Positions 47,401-57,459 of a DNA stretch of 64,000 nt are shown here, one piece after another (position 1 is the stretch's first letter; each line of letters opens with the position of its first letter). The DNA comes from Hybos culiciformis (lineage: Eukaryota; Arthropoda; Insecta; Diptera; Hybotidae). Where the stretch lies: positions 33,646,029-33,710,028 of the forward strand of contig OZ023275.1 in the NCBI GenBank assembly GCA_964007475.1. The letters run 5' to 3'. Below the pieces are notes generated by a model, which saw nothing but the letters and a program-made list of their open reading frames with translations, was not told the DNA's origin and searched no databases. A program made the translations under genes and the position numbers.

Positions 47401-49253
47401 AAAATGAAGAAAGTAAATAAAATTTACTTAATACGGAGAATGTAAATAAAATTTACTTAATTAAATAATTACATGTGTATTCACGCATGTAATATACCAT
47501 TTACCGAGCTAAATTTGCGATTGTAAATACAACTTACCGATCACATGCACATTAAATACCGATCACATGCACATTAAAATCATTATTTGCTTCATCGAAA
47601 TTTAGTTTAACGCCTGCTATGAAATTTAGCCGTTAATAAAAATTCCATACAAAAAATAATGATTTAAAAAATTTTACCATAAGAAGAGAATTTCAGTATT
47701 GAAAAGCGACATCTATACCAAAATTCTCTTTGAATGGGAAATTTTTTGTAATCATAATAATGAATTAAAATTTTGCATTCTTTCTTAATATTAGAAAGCA
47801 TATAGAAGAAAATATGTATTGTAAATAAAACGTAATATAGGGGTAATTTCTATTGAATGCACGGTCTGAATGCATTATTTAAATTTTAAACCTATGTTTT
47901 TTTTGTTAAATATTAAAATCTTTTCTACGGAAGCACTCAATACGTTCAATATATGAAGGATTCGTCCCTGATACAAATAAAGTTTATCAAAATGAGTTCA
48001 TCTTAGCTTAAATCAATTATTTTTAATTTATGTAATAATTTGTAATAATTAATAAATTACTCAATTTTTTTAGGTACATACTGATAGCGTGGAATCATAT
48101 TTACTCAGATATTTATAAACCAAAATATATTATTTTGCAATTAACGTTAGTTTGGGCAACAGCATTTTTTATGTTGGTAAGTTTAAATTATGTTCGCTCT
48201 GTATTGAATTTAAAATCAGATAAAACGAAATGTACATTACGGGACGTGAAATAATCCTTAATTTGGGGAATTAATTAATTAATTAATTGATTGTTCATGT
48301 GTGAATTTCTGAGATTGGCTAAAAACGATGGTATATTTTATATAAAGTAGCCAAATGTTTAGTAGAAAGAAAAAAAATTCTAACTAATTCTCACAATTAA
48401 AACTATGAAAAAACTTTTAATTTCAGCTACCCCCAATATTGGGAGTATGGGGTGAAATGGGTCTTGATGAATCAACTTTTTCATGCACAATTTTGAAGAA
48501 AAATGGTCGTTCAATTAAAAAATATTTATTTTTAATTGGATTTGTTGTGCCTTGCCTAGTTATTATTATATCGTACACCTGTATTTACATTACAGTACAG
48601 AACCAAAGAAGAAAACTCAAAGCCCACAGGTAAAAATTAGTACGAACTTAAAACTTAACGATGTACGATAATGTTAAATATTTTAATGGTTTTTTTATTT
48701 TAGCCCTTTGAAATCTTCGAAAGAATATAATTTGAATTCAAGAAAAAGTCGTGAAGACAATCGCCTAACTATAATGATGTTAACCATATTTTTAGGTTTC
48801 TTATTATGTTTTCTACCTTTAATGTTGGCAAATGTAATAGATGAAAGTACCCAGTCATCTCCTTGGCTTCATATAATCGCATCTATAATGGCTTGGGCAT
48901 CAAGTGTGGTCAATCCATTTATATATGCTGCAAGTAATAGAAATTATAGGTTAGTAATATTGTAATTGTCATAAGTCTATTCGTTCTTGGATTGAAGATA
49001 TTTATTTTGAAAGCCAAATTAAAATTTGTTATTCCTGATCTTAAAAATTAATAATTAATTAATAAATATTTTTAGAGTTGCTTATTTCAAAATTCTTGCT
49101 GCATTGAAATTTTGGGGTGAACCATTGACACCGATGGCAAGTAAAAGTTATCCACCTAGTCGAAATGATGAATTGTCTAATGTACTTAGAAGTACGCCAT
49201 TGTTTAACGGCACTCAACATAATAATAACGTTAAATTTGATAGCACTACTTGA
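41435..49253 (+). CDS. Tre1/moody-like rhodopsin-family GPCR, seven exons, complete
   Basis: Exons 41435-41516, 41676-41821, 42234-42334, 48074-48176, 48427-48629, 48704-48949 and 49076-49253 join in phase to 352 residues. Class A landmarks are present: GN in TM1 (VGVLGNLITIIALL), LSLCVSDLLF in TM2, NRY in place of DRY at the end of TM3 (GITLNRYILIAW), FLLCFLP in TM6 and NPFIY in TM7. NRYILIA is close to the NRYILIA of Drosophila Tre1, and the exon 3/4 junction falls inside that motif, where the Drosophila tre1 splice mutation also maps. The short tail fits Tre1 (392 aa) better than moody (over 600 aa). Tre1 guides germ-cell migration and moody shapes the glial blood-brain barrier. The N-terminus is very short, so an upstream exon is possible. 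Confidence 0.9.
42872..43736 (-). CDS. Galectin-domain protein with signal peptide, three exons
   Basis: Exons 43662-43736, 43471-43574 and 42872-43220 join in phase to 175 residues. Exon 1 is a hydrophobic leader (FSIFILLIITLILGVIS), probably a signal peptide. Exons 2-3 form one galectin carbohydrate-recognition domain: LPSELKPFQRIKVTGKV at the start, ALHFRIRFDENRMVKNTF (family pattern HFNPRF...VVRN), then W-x-NEG, GNQYNFIF and a Gly-Asp-Ile strand near the end. Several sugar-binding residues differ from the consensus (R for N and I for P in HxNPR, no HR pair in the later strand), so binding may be altered. Classic galectins lack a leader; some insect galectin-like proteins have one. The gene lies wholly inside an intron of the GPCR gene. 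Confidence 0.85.
43737..44819. other. Non-coding intronic DNA
   Basis: The upstream side of the galectin gene, presumably with its promoter, inside the GPCR intron. It contains a long A tract at 44320-44340. No other feature seen. Confidence 0.5.
44820..46545 (+). pseudogene. 5'-truncated, broken LINE ORF2
   Basis: Reverse-transcriptase motifs occur in order but in several frames: YTDFTKAFDRVNHK (about 44840), SGVGQGTHIGPLFF (about 45020), FVDDLKLY (about 45110), a thumb region, and the C-terminal HRKNYGFYEPISN (about 46220). It ends with AATAAATAAATAAATAAG near 46530. It lacks the endonuclease. A tandem duplication of about 46 bp lies at 45119-45208 and a hAT-like element interrupts it at 45414-45810. 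It is related to, but clearly diverged from, the intact LINE at 14-18 kb. Confidence 0.85.
45406..45818. mobile_element. hAT-like non-autonomous element in the LINE
   Basis: A 397-bp element (45414-45810) with terminal inverted repeats CAGCGTTTCTCAACC, subterminal GGGTCGCGACCC/GGTCGCG repeats and an exact 8-bp target duplication TGATAGAT (45406-45413 and 45811-45818). Eight-bp duplications and CAG-start TIRs are hallmarks of hAT elements. It has no transposase. Confidence 0.92.
46587..47081. mobile_element. Foldback-like element, family B, with 9-bp target duplication
   Basis: The 477-bp element (46596-47072) is bounded by exact GTCTCTGAT repeats (46587-46595 and 47073-47081). Terminal inverted repeats share CGAAATAATTTATACGGACA behind G-rich end bases (GGGGTCC left, GGCACTC right complement). 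The right part is a chain of palindromic units such as ATTATTTATCGTATGAATAA inside CGACAT...ATGTCG. The left part holds a GC-rich core (CGCAAATCCCACCGCCCGCC) and a small GTGAGGTACACACGGG hairpin. There is no transposase. Confidence 0.85.
47181..47293. repeat. Imperfect hairpin of about 113 bp
   Basis: The arms read TTGTGTATACACAAAAACAC followed by ATAGACAC, then a spacer, and return as the complement GTGTCTATGTGTTTTTGTGT plus ATATACACAA. The loop is near GAGACCGTTAGATCGA. It could be a MITE or a pre-miRNA-like fold; there is no flanking duplication that decides. Confidence 0.6.
47294..48073. other. Non-coding end of GPCR intron 3
   Basis: It contains a tandem copy of TACCGATCACATGCACATTA near 47537 and 47559, and a smaller repeat of AATGTAAATAAAATTTACTT. 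No coding sequence before the acceptor at 48073. Confidence 0.5.
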
Positions 49254-50664
49254 ATATTATTCCTTTTACTTGTTCATAATTTTTTTAATATAAATAACGT
49301 AATTTGACTGATTTTCAATATCATTAATATTTTTTTAAATGCTTATATAATTTAAATTTATCTAAATAAGTATTGTAAATTTCAAGTTAAAAAAAAAAAA
49401 AAACATTAATATAATTAGTTGAATTAGTTTTAGAATTTTATAAAAATTGATAAAAAGGCTTACAAAGTATTAATAGTTACTTAATAATATATATAGATTT
49501 TCTTCCAAAGAATTCAAAAACCAAATTTAATTATTTATAAGAAAAAAAAAAATTAAATTTTAATCAATTTATTTTTAGGTTAATGTTTAAGCTTATATAT
49601 ACATTATTTTTAATTATGTTTTTCATTGGAAACACATTAACTTTGTTGAGAAACTGCAAGTTCTAAGAACAGTTTTTTTATTGTATTTAAAATTTTAAAT
49701 GCAAATGCGTTACTAGCTACGTGCTTTAAGTTGATATTTGCGCTAAATTATTATTAAATAATTTATACGAAACTTTTATTATAAGATTTCGAAAATTTTC
49801 AGTTTCAAATTTTATATTATTCAATAATAGATTGATTCATTTTTTAAACCTTAACTTGTATAGAAAAACATTCTAAAAATTTTATGAGAATAATAAAAAT
49901 AGTACTCCTTAGTTGAGCGGATTTTCTGATTTTTGTGACATAAATACATTATACATAATTTAATTAAAATAGAAAAGAAAAAAAATATTGTAAGCGATGA
50001 ACAAGCCATATGCAGTATATAAATATTATTTAACATTAAATTCAAATATAGTTTAATTAATTTTAAGAAAGTTTTTATACATAATAATTTAGTTTTATTA
50101 ACGAACGAAAAATAAAAAGTCAAATTAAATTATTTAAAATTAGTTTTGTTTAGCCTCTTAAAGTGTTTAAATTATTTGCTGTTAGTTCGTTGATAGGACC
50201 AAATAATTTAAATAAATAAAATATGTTAATCAAGTATCTAAGCTGAAATCAAGGTATATATAATATGTGATAAATATTAAAACATTTCTGCATTTTTTTT
50301 ATTTATTTATAACTGAATTAATGTGACTATTATGCGTACTCAGTTCAATTATTCTTTTAAAAATAAAATAAACAATTTTTAAATGTTTTTATACTTTGGT
50401 GCTTGTAAATATTACTAAATTAAAAGAATACCAGTATGATTCACTTGCACATTTTCTTTTACGTCAAAGATTATTCCCGCCGCTATTAAGATAAGATAAT
50501 ATTTTTTATTGTATTGCAACATATTTACAAGTACGAAGTAATTCCAAGTGCGTCCAAAATATATTACCTGTATCATGGGGTGCTTTTTTATTAAAATCTA
50601 CAAAAATTAAGAAATAACCATTTTATATAGTTTTTGTCTTAAATAATTTTAGTCATACCATTTT
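49254..50664. other. Non-coding, between convergent genes
   Basis: The 3' flank of the GPCR gene. I looked here for an ETS DNA-binding domain continuing the minus-strand Pointed-domain exons and did not see one. The minus ORF at 49851-50123 has no recognisable domain. Confidence 0.5.
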
Positions 50665-50950
50665 ATTTTAAATTGCATAGCTGACGACCAGGTATATTCC
50701 AGTCAATTGATACATCTTTCTGTTAAAATAAATTTAAAATTAAGAAAAAAATTTATAAAAATTATAATGGTTAATACCAATTCAAAATATGTTTGACAGC
50801 CCACGTGAACCAATACTTGACGTGAGATTTAGTCCAAAGATTCGGATCAGAAGGAATTTTTAACTTCATCTGTTCGCGTTTAAATTTCCTACCCATAAAC
50901 CAGTTAGTAATATTTGATTTTGCAAATATTTCATGTAATGAAAAATCCAT
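50665..50950 (-). pseudogene. GABP-alpha/Ets97D-like Pointed (SAM_PNT) domain without ETS domain
   Basis: Two blocks. From the ATG at 50950: SNITNWFMGRKFKREQMKLK then IPSDPNLWTKSHVKYWFTWAV; after an intron-like segment, KDVSIDWNIPGRQLCNL and a TAA at 50665. This aligns well with the GABP-alpha Pointed domain (W...YRKEQERLGIP.DP.QW...V.HW..WV, then NISGRELCSL). The domain is cut after the LC-L motif, so its last helix is missing. The only GT-AG junction between the blocks loses one base and would create TGA, and the frame just upstream of the ATG has a TGA. Either this is a decaying gene, or the assembly has small indels. Drosophila edl/mae is a PNT-only protein, so a PNT-only gene is not excluded. 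Confidence 0.6.
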
Positions 50951-51003
50951 TCAATTCTGAACTGTAATAAGGTAATTTTAAAAGCACTAACTCATTGAAA
51001 TGT

Positions 51004-52769
51004 TCAAAATACGTACTCGGAACCCATTTCTGAGCATGATATAAATTCTTCAAAAAAATACTCAACAACTGTTTCGATAAAATCAGAACTCAGATCCCTT
51101 CCTATCAGATCTCCAAAATATTTTGCAATTGGAATACCTAAAACAAATTTTATATTCTTTACAAATGGACGATGGTAGGTAGGTAGTCAAATTTTTAAAT
51201 GAGTTAAATCTATTCACATTTTTGTTGAAAGTAATATTAATTAATCTAAATAAATAAATAAAAATGATTACTTAATCTAGCAGCTATAAATCTACAATCC
51301 ACCAAATCCATATTCCTTTCATTCTCCGCTGAAACATTTATCAAATCTTGACAGAATAATAAAATTCCGTAAATAGTTGGATTATTCTGTTTCGATAATG
51401 AATCTGGTATGATGCCAGCAATTTCTGATCTTAATACTAAATCAATAAACTCATCATAAATTTGTAAATCGCATTCAGCTTCATCTTACTGATTAATAAA
51501 GACCGAAATTTTAAGAGTACCCTTAAACAATGCTATTGATTCAAATTGAAAATTATCTATTTTAATAACTTTAATTATGTAATTAAGTAAGATGATCATA
51601 ATTTTATTAACATTTGGTAGATATTTTAAATAATCAATGATTTTCTAGAAGAGAGTGAAAACAAGTTAACTAGGTATATAAAATAAATCATAATTAGATA
51701 GGTAGGTACCTGGTAAGTTTACTAAGTAGATGGGTGGGGTCCCGAAATAATTTATACGGACATAATTTATACGAAAAAACGACATTATTCCTACCATACA
51801 AATGAATTATGTCGCTTTCAGGCACGTCATAATTTATAAATGAATAAAGTCGATTTTTTTCGTATAAATAATGTAGTTTTTAATACGACATTATTTATCA
51901 TATGAATAAAGTCGTTTTTTTTTCGTATAAATAATGTCGCTTCTAAACGACATTATTTCTACATGAATAAAGTCGTTTTTTGATCGTATGAATAATGTCA
52001 TTTTTAAAACGACACTATTTATCGTGGGAGCGGGCCTCTTTGAAAATTCCATATTGCAAAAGTCTATTTGGCCGAAAGCCACTTATCAAATTTGTATGTT
52101 TCGCAAATCTCCATTTCGCAAAAAAAACTCTTTAACAAAATTCCATTTGGCCNNNNNNNNNNNNNNNNNNNNNNNNNNNNNNNNNNNNNNNNNNNNNNNN
52201 NNNNNNNNNNNNNNNNNNNNNNNNNNNNNNNNNNNNNNNNNNNNNNNNNNNNNNNNNNNNNNNNNNNNNNNNNNNNNNNNNNNNNNNNNNNNNNNNNNNN
52301 NNNNNNNNNNNNNNNNNNNNNNNNNNNNNNNNNNNNNNNNNNNNNNNNNNNNCAAAGTTTGAATGCTTATTTTTTTCTTTTAATAAACTTTGATCCTACG
52401 TTGAAAGTTTTTATTTATTTTGTAGACATCAATTTTTTATTTACATTTATTTTTAAAACATTTTTTGTTATCTTCATATAAAATGAGAAAAATAAAAACA
52501 AAGTTATCGAAGGCGACACACCGTAGGTAGAAGAATTCCAGTCGAATCAAATTTCTTGGTATTGATCGTGAAATGATTCCAAAAATATATGCACATTTAC
52601 CTAATTTTCCATAAATTGTATTATTATTAATATTGACAAATGTTAATCCTTCTTCATCCATGGCACTTTTATTAATATTATTTTCATATAATTTATTTAT
52701 ATTAATATTATTATTATTTTTATTTTTGAATAAAATATAGTTAAAAGCGTTATTGTGCGAAAAACTCAT
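51004..52769 (-). CDS. Unrecognised 171-aa protein, three exons
   Basis: Exons 52601-52769, 51272-51484 and 51004-51137 join in phase through GT-AG introns, from the ATG at 52769 to the TGA at 51004. The N-terminus is Asn-rich (KNKNNNNININK); the rest is acidic and helical, with YGILLFCQDLINVSAENE, VDCRFIAARLSIPIAKYFG and FIETVVEYFFEEFISCSEMG. I do not recognise the family. The first intron contains the partial family B element and the second gap. A possible donor (GA/GTACGT at 51016) could splice toward the Pointed-domain block, but the frame then stops after a few codons, so I ended the gene here. One broken gene covering both is an alternative. Confidence 0.6.
51735..52020. mobile_element. 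Partial family B foldback element
   Basis: The left end repeats the 46.6-kb element almost exactly (GGGGTCCCGAAATAATTTAT then ACGGACATAATTTATACG), followed by CGACATTATT/AATAATGTCG palindromic units at 51780-52015. It stops at ATTTATCG, where a different sequence begins before the gap. The right end and target duplication are not visible. Confidence 0.75.
52021..52152. repeat. Left part of an unidentified repeat running into the gap
   Basis: It starts TGGGAGCGGGCCTC and has repeated words ATTTGGCC, TTTCGCAAA and AAAATTCCAT, different from family B. It appears to be inserted in, or fused to, the family B copy. It may be another foldback family with its own unit; the 200-N gap hides the rest. 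Confidence 0.4.
52153..52352. other. Assembly gap (200 N)
   Basis: Two hundred unresolved bases at the place where repeat-rich palindromic DNA would be hard to assemble. Confidence 0.99.
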
Positions 52770-54510
52770 AATTCATAGGCTTGATTTTTTTTTTTGATTA
52801 ATTAAAAAATTAAATCTTAAATTATTATTTTCATTAAGTGTAAATTTAAATATTTTTGTTTTAAAACTATTATTTCATTGTCTATATAACATTTTAATTC
52901 AATAATTACTTCAAAACTGTGTTCGCGAATAAATGTTTTTTTTTGTAGGTGTACTGTTTTAAGAAGATTGAATTGAATCTCTTGAAAACTTTGATAACAA
53001 AATGAGAGAGATATTTTCAACAAAAAAAAAAAGTACCTACAAGCAACTACAAAGTAATTATCGCACAGAAAATAAATTTTTCAGTTTATATTAAAACAAA
53101 TTAGTTAATCTTTTTTTGTTACAAAAACTATATTACTATTTACGAATTCAATTCAAAGCTAAGTTTTGTACAGGTCGCATATAATTTAGAAAAAAAAATT
53201 AAATAAAATAAAGAATAAAACCCACTCTCAAATTAAATTTTGAAAAAAATTAAAAAATGGAAAGAATAATTCGATATAATAGTTTGTTATTCCTAAAAAT
53301 CACCTATGTATAAGTTTATGATTCTTCAATATTGTACTATACGATGTTCTTTAATAAAAGTCCCTTATTCAAACATACAATCATCATATTCATTCATTCT
53401 ATTTATTCCTAATAATTTACATTACAATATTTATTCTTTCATTTTCATAATCTTATTTCATTTAAGTTTTAATCTGAAGGTTTTGGGGTTTGTTCTTAGC
53501 TTTTCAATTTCTAACAATAATCTCCTTCCTAAACAGCAATCTCTTAATCTTCCATTCATTCTATTTCTTTATCCTACTTGGTCAAGTCCTAAATAACAAT
53601 ATTTTTTAATGAAAGGGCGCTGAAATTCTATTTAATCTTGTTTTCATTTTTTGAAAATTTTTATTAAATGGCTTCAATTCTGAGACAAATTTATCCGAAA
53701 AAACGTAAAATCCTTTTAGAAGATAGAATTTCGTAAAAAATTAGTATGAAAATTGCTTCTAGGTTTTATATCTACGTATTCGAAGGGTTATAATCCTCAT
53801 TAAAATACACCTAATAAAAATAAATATATTATGAACCTATGCTAATTTTTTTTTCTGTTTTATACTGATTAAATTTAATTCTTTCTTAAAACTTAATTTT
53901 AATGTAATAAGAAAACCAAAAAAAAACATAATTAATTTTATTTTAAAACAAACAAATACAATATTGGTATTTGTATAAAAAGAGATCCAACATTTTTCCA
54001 GAATTTGTTTAACATGTTTTTGTATCGTTATTATTAAAACAATTTATTTTTAACATTTATTTACTTTTATTTATTTATTTTATTTTATTTTTTTCGAAAG
54101 CAGTATATCGCCAATTCTCTCATAATAACAACAATGATTAAAAAAACGCAACTGTTTCATTACGTTTTTAATATATATTAAAAACAAATGAAACAAGAGA
54201 CCACTTCTTCGATTATAAATTTCACATTTCGAAAAATAATATTTTAAATTCAAGTTTAACAAAGAATCAATGATGAAATCCTGGAGAATTGTTATTTGTT
54301 TTTTTTTATAAATAAAATAAAATATCTGTAATGAGCTTTTATCAAAATTTTATTATTTTTTATATTTAACGGTTCAATGATGTGACGACTGCGTGTAGAC
54401 ATTCCAGTGCAAAAAACTATATTTGTTTTGACTGAAATGACGTGAAGGTGACGTGACATGTCTAATGTGGATGGACCTTTACTCTTTCGTTATTTTAATT
54501 AAATTGAAAA
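52770..54510. other. Non-coding, AT-rich
   Basis: Upstream of the minus-strand unknown gene. The ORFs at 52817-53023, 53306-53596 and 54080-54262 show no domain and have random-AT composition. Confidence 0.5.
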
Positions 54511-54636
54511 TGTTAATTTTAGTTACTAATTCCAGAACCCAAAACTTTTTATAAAGAAAATATTTTTTTAATACGAAAAAAATAATCTTTTTAATTCAAA
54601 TACGTTAAACAGAGAGAGTAAATAATAATATAACTA
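54511..54636 (-). repeat. Solo copia LTR fragment
   Basis: Starting TGTTAATTTTAGTT, this shares about 50 bases almost identically with the LTR at 63943-64000 (for example TAATTCCAGAACCCAAAACT then TTTTATAAAGAAAA). It is in the same orientation, and its edge coincides with the LTR terminus defined by the primer-binding site. There is no primer site or gag beside it, so it is a solo or remnant LTR. A TIR element interrupts or abuts it at 54637. Confidence 0.75.
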
Positions 54637-54978
54637 GGTGTCTACATTAGCATATTTTTCCTGCATGCGATTTTGTTCTTTAAATGTATTCGTGTATCTT
54701 TATACAAAATCCAAAATCGCAGCAAAATACGCATGCTGATTTTGAATAATTTTTCAGCATGCGTATTTTTTGACATTTCTCACAAATTTTGCTTTTTTTT
54801 ATTAATTTGACATTTAAGTCAAGTAAAATGGTACAATTTGAAAAAAATGTATAAAAATCGCATGCTGTAAATCTAACCCAGTGGCATATTGAGCACACAC
54901 AAATACTAATAAATGAAACAGAAAAAAAGAATACATTCATAAATACGCACGATTCTAAATCGCTAATGTAGACAGCCC
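54637..54978. mobile_element. TIR element (GTCTACATTAGC ends)
   Basis: The left end GGTGTCTACATTAGC and right complement GGGCTGTCTACATTAGC bracket 342 bp. Inside, AATCGCATGC/GCATGCGTATTTT words recur in both orientations. The target duplication is not clear, and there is no transposase. Confidence 0.65.
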
Positions 54979-55157
54979 GTAAAAGAAAATAAAAAATGTT
55001 TTTAGTGTTGCCAATACTTCAATTAAAATAAGAGTTTCTCATGCTTAATATCTCCCATCACTAAAAACCTTTATTGTAAGATGAATAAAAAATTTAGTTC
55101 AAAAAAATATCTAAATCAAATATTCAACTAATATATTAAATTCAATTCTGTACTTAC

Positions 55158-55323
55158 TTCAGATGTTGGAACTGATGTCGGTTGGGAAATATGAGAATTT
55201 TGATGTGGTGACATAATTGCACTACCCGGTGATCCAACTGATGATATTGGCATCGAATCACCTATAGAATTCCGAGAATATGATGACGATCCACCTTGTG
55301 AAGTATCAACATTACTCGTTAAT
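55158..55323 (-). CDS. Ser-rich exon of an unrecognised protein
   Basis: A 166-bp exon with good acceptor (AAATCAG/ATTAAC) and donor (TCTGAA/GTAAGT). It encodes a Ser/Pro/Gln-rich stretch (SYSRNSIGDSMPISSVGSPG). Its incoming phase fits the exon that ends at 56505 and joins as an Arg codon. Low complexity prevents family assignment. Confidence 0.6.
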
Positions 55324-56504
55324 CTGATTTGAAATTACAAAGAAGAAAAAAAAATAGATAAAATATTATTATTTCACTTTAAAAACTTATTATTTTGTTT
55401 TATATATTAAATTATATTAAAATTTGTTATAGAATAAAAAAGTATTTTAAAAAAATTATAGGTACTCCTTACAAAAAAAAAAAAAATATTTATATATTCA
55501 CAAAGTTACTATTCAACAAAGCCATGCAACTTTCGTAATTAAATTGCGATTTTAAATTAAAAATTTCTTAATATCGCGTTAAAATAGTTATATTCATATG
55601 AATTAAATAAACAGATTTTTTTTTTTTACCAAACCAAATATATAAATAAAAATTAAACATAAATAATATATTATACTGTAGTAGTACCTAGTTGGTGTCT
55701 TAATATTCATTTTTTTTTTTATTTGCTATTTGCATTCAATTTCAGGAAGAAAATACAAATAAATGAAAAACTAACTTTATATCTCTTGAATTGATTAAAT
55801 AAAAATGCATATGTGCAGATAAAAAATAAAAACCAAAGTTCATAAACATAAATACATTCGTCTAATATTAACATGCCTCGTCCTCGTTATTTGTACTTGT
55901 TTAGATGTGACTCAAAAACCATTCGTCTGATCGTTAGTTTTTTATAAATTTAAATATAATTGTCGGTATATAGAACAAAATTTCATATGTTCAATTATTG
56001 ATAGCTTTCTTCAAACTACTAAAATCTACACTTTTTTCCTCTCCATAATGTTATTAAAATTAACGTTAAAAGAATAATGAGTTACTCCAAAAAAAAAAAA
56101 TTAAATTATATTAGTTTGCTATGAAAGGTGTAAAATAAAAAAAATAATTAAACATAATTTTCTGCAGTTTAAACGAGAATGGAAATTATTGTTAGATAAA
56201 TTTTAATTAAAAATAGAATTTTTTTTTTTTTATTGAATTAATAATGAAAATTTGTGCATTTTTTATAAAAAAAAAAAATAATAAAATGATTGACACCTTT
56301 TGTGAATGCCCAAGCTCATTTCATACCAACCAAAGTAGTTTTTTTTGTTTTAGTAAATTATAAAACAAAAATTAAAATTAAATTAAATAAAATTACAAAA
56401 ATATTAAAATTTTAATTAATTAATTTTTATTTTTTTTTTTAATTCTTTAAGCATAAATAAATCAAATAAAAATTGTGCTAAAGGAATCAAGATAAGACAC
56501 AAAC

Positions 56505-56917
56505 CTTTGATTTATTAAGGAGGTGTCAACTGGACCACTACTATTGAAGGAAGAATAGGAATAGGTTGTACTTGTTCGAATTATTGTTGAGAAAATTGTT
56601 CCCATTGAAGCAGTATCATTGATCTTTTGTTTTTTGATGTTATTTTTGGTATCAAAATGATTATTATTACTGTTATTATTACTATTGGATTTTTTATTAT
56701 TATTGTAATTTATTTTAAAAATTTGTTGATTAATTTTTTCTGAAGCTAAGGAAGCACCATCGATATTTAAACGACGACGACGTTTATGAAATGGAATCCT
56801 ATTAGAACGTGAAGATTTATCGGAAGAACGAAGAAAACTTGATTTTCCTGAAGAATTTGAAGAATGTACAGAAGACGTTGATGTTGAAGAACGATTTCCT
56901 CCAAATAATTTCTTATA
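56505..56917 (-). CDS. Ser/Asn-rich exon with basic patch, same gene
   Basis: The open frame runs from about 56917 to the donor CAAAG/GTTTGT at 56505. It reads YKKLFGGNRSSTSTSSVHSS, then FLRSSDKSSRSNRIPFHKRRRR, then an Asn-repeat segment, and ends VDTSLINQR. The HKRRRR patch looks like a nuclear localisation signal. The 5' edge is uncertain: an in-frame TAA lies just upstream and no good pyrimidine-rich acceptor is visible. The gene continues beyond both visible exons. It is probably a nuclear regulatory protein; that is inference from composition. Confidence 0.5.
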
Positions 56918-57459
56918 CCTTTTTGTTTATGGTATTGTTTTTCCATTTTTTTTTTTTTTTTTGATTACATAATTTTATAATTTTTTTCCAACATAAAATA
57001 AAAAAAATAAATAAAATAAACAAATATATTTGTTAAAAAGCAATAAAATTTTAAGGGTAAAAAAGTTAGTGAACAAAAAAAAAAAAAACATTCATTAAAT
57101 TTTAAATTGTACTTTTGCACATTTTGTTAACAAAAATTAATTTCAGCAATTCTTTTTTTTAATAATTATTAGGAAAATAATTCCATCAGAAGCATAATTT
57201 AGAATAACAAAAGATTTAAAAATTATTATTTTCCAGCATTATTATTGAATTTTTAAAAACATAACATGGCTGATGATTTAAAAACATAACATGGCTTATC
57301 TCATTTTGGAGATATGTCAGACTCACGACTCTAAGAAAAGTGGAAATATTATTTCCATAAAAGTTTTATTATTTTAGTGGACTGTATCTTTTGTTCGTTA
57401 TTTTGATAAATTGTTTTTTATTGTTTTTTGATAAATGATTTGTTAAATACACATTTAAG

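Larger units (their letters stand above)
42335..48073 (+). other. Large third intron of the GPCR gene
   Basis: A 5.7-kb intron inside the NRY codon context, bounded by AATAG/GTAAAA and TTTTTTTAG/GTACAT. It holds the opposite-strand galectin gene, a LINE relic with a hAT insertion, a family B foldback element and a hairpin. The other introns of this gene are between about 70 and 410 bases. Confidence 0.9.

Noticed and set aside
50952..51017. Splice from the 171-aa gene into the Pointed-domain block
   Set aside because: With the visible GA/GTACGT donor and TTACAG acceptor, the frame stops after about ten codons and does not enter the PNT frame.
53306..53596. Plus-strand 96-aa hydrophobic ORF
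   Set aside because: It is typical of T-rich random sequence, with no start context, homologue or neighbouring exon.
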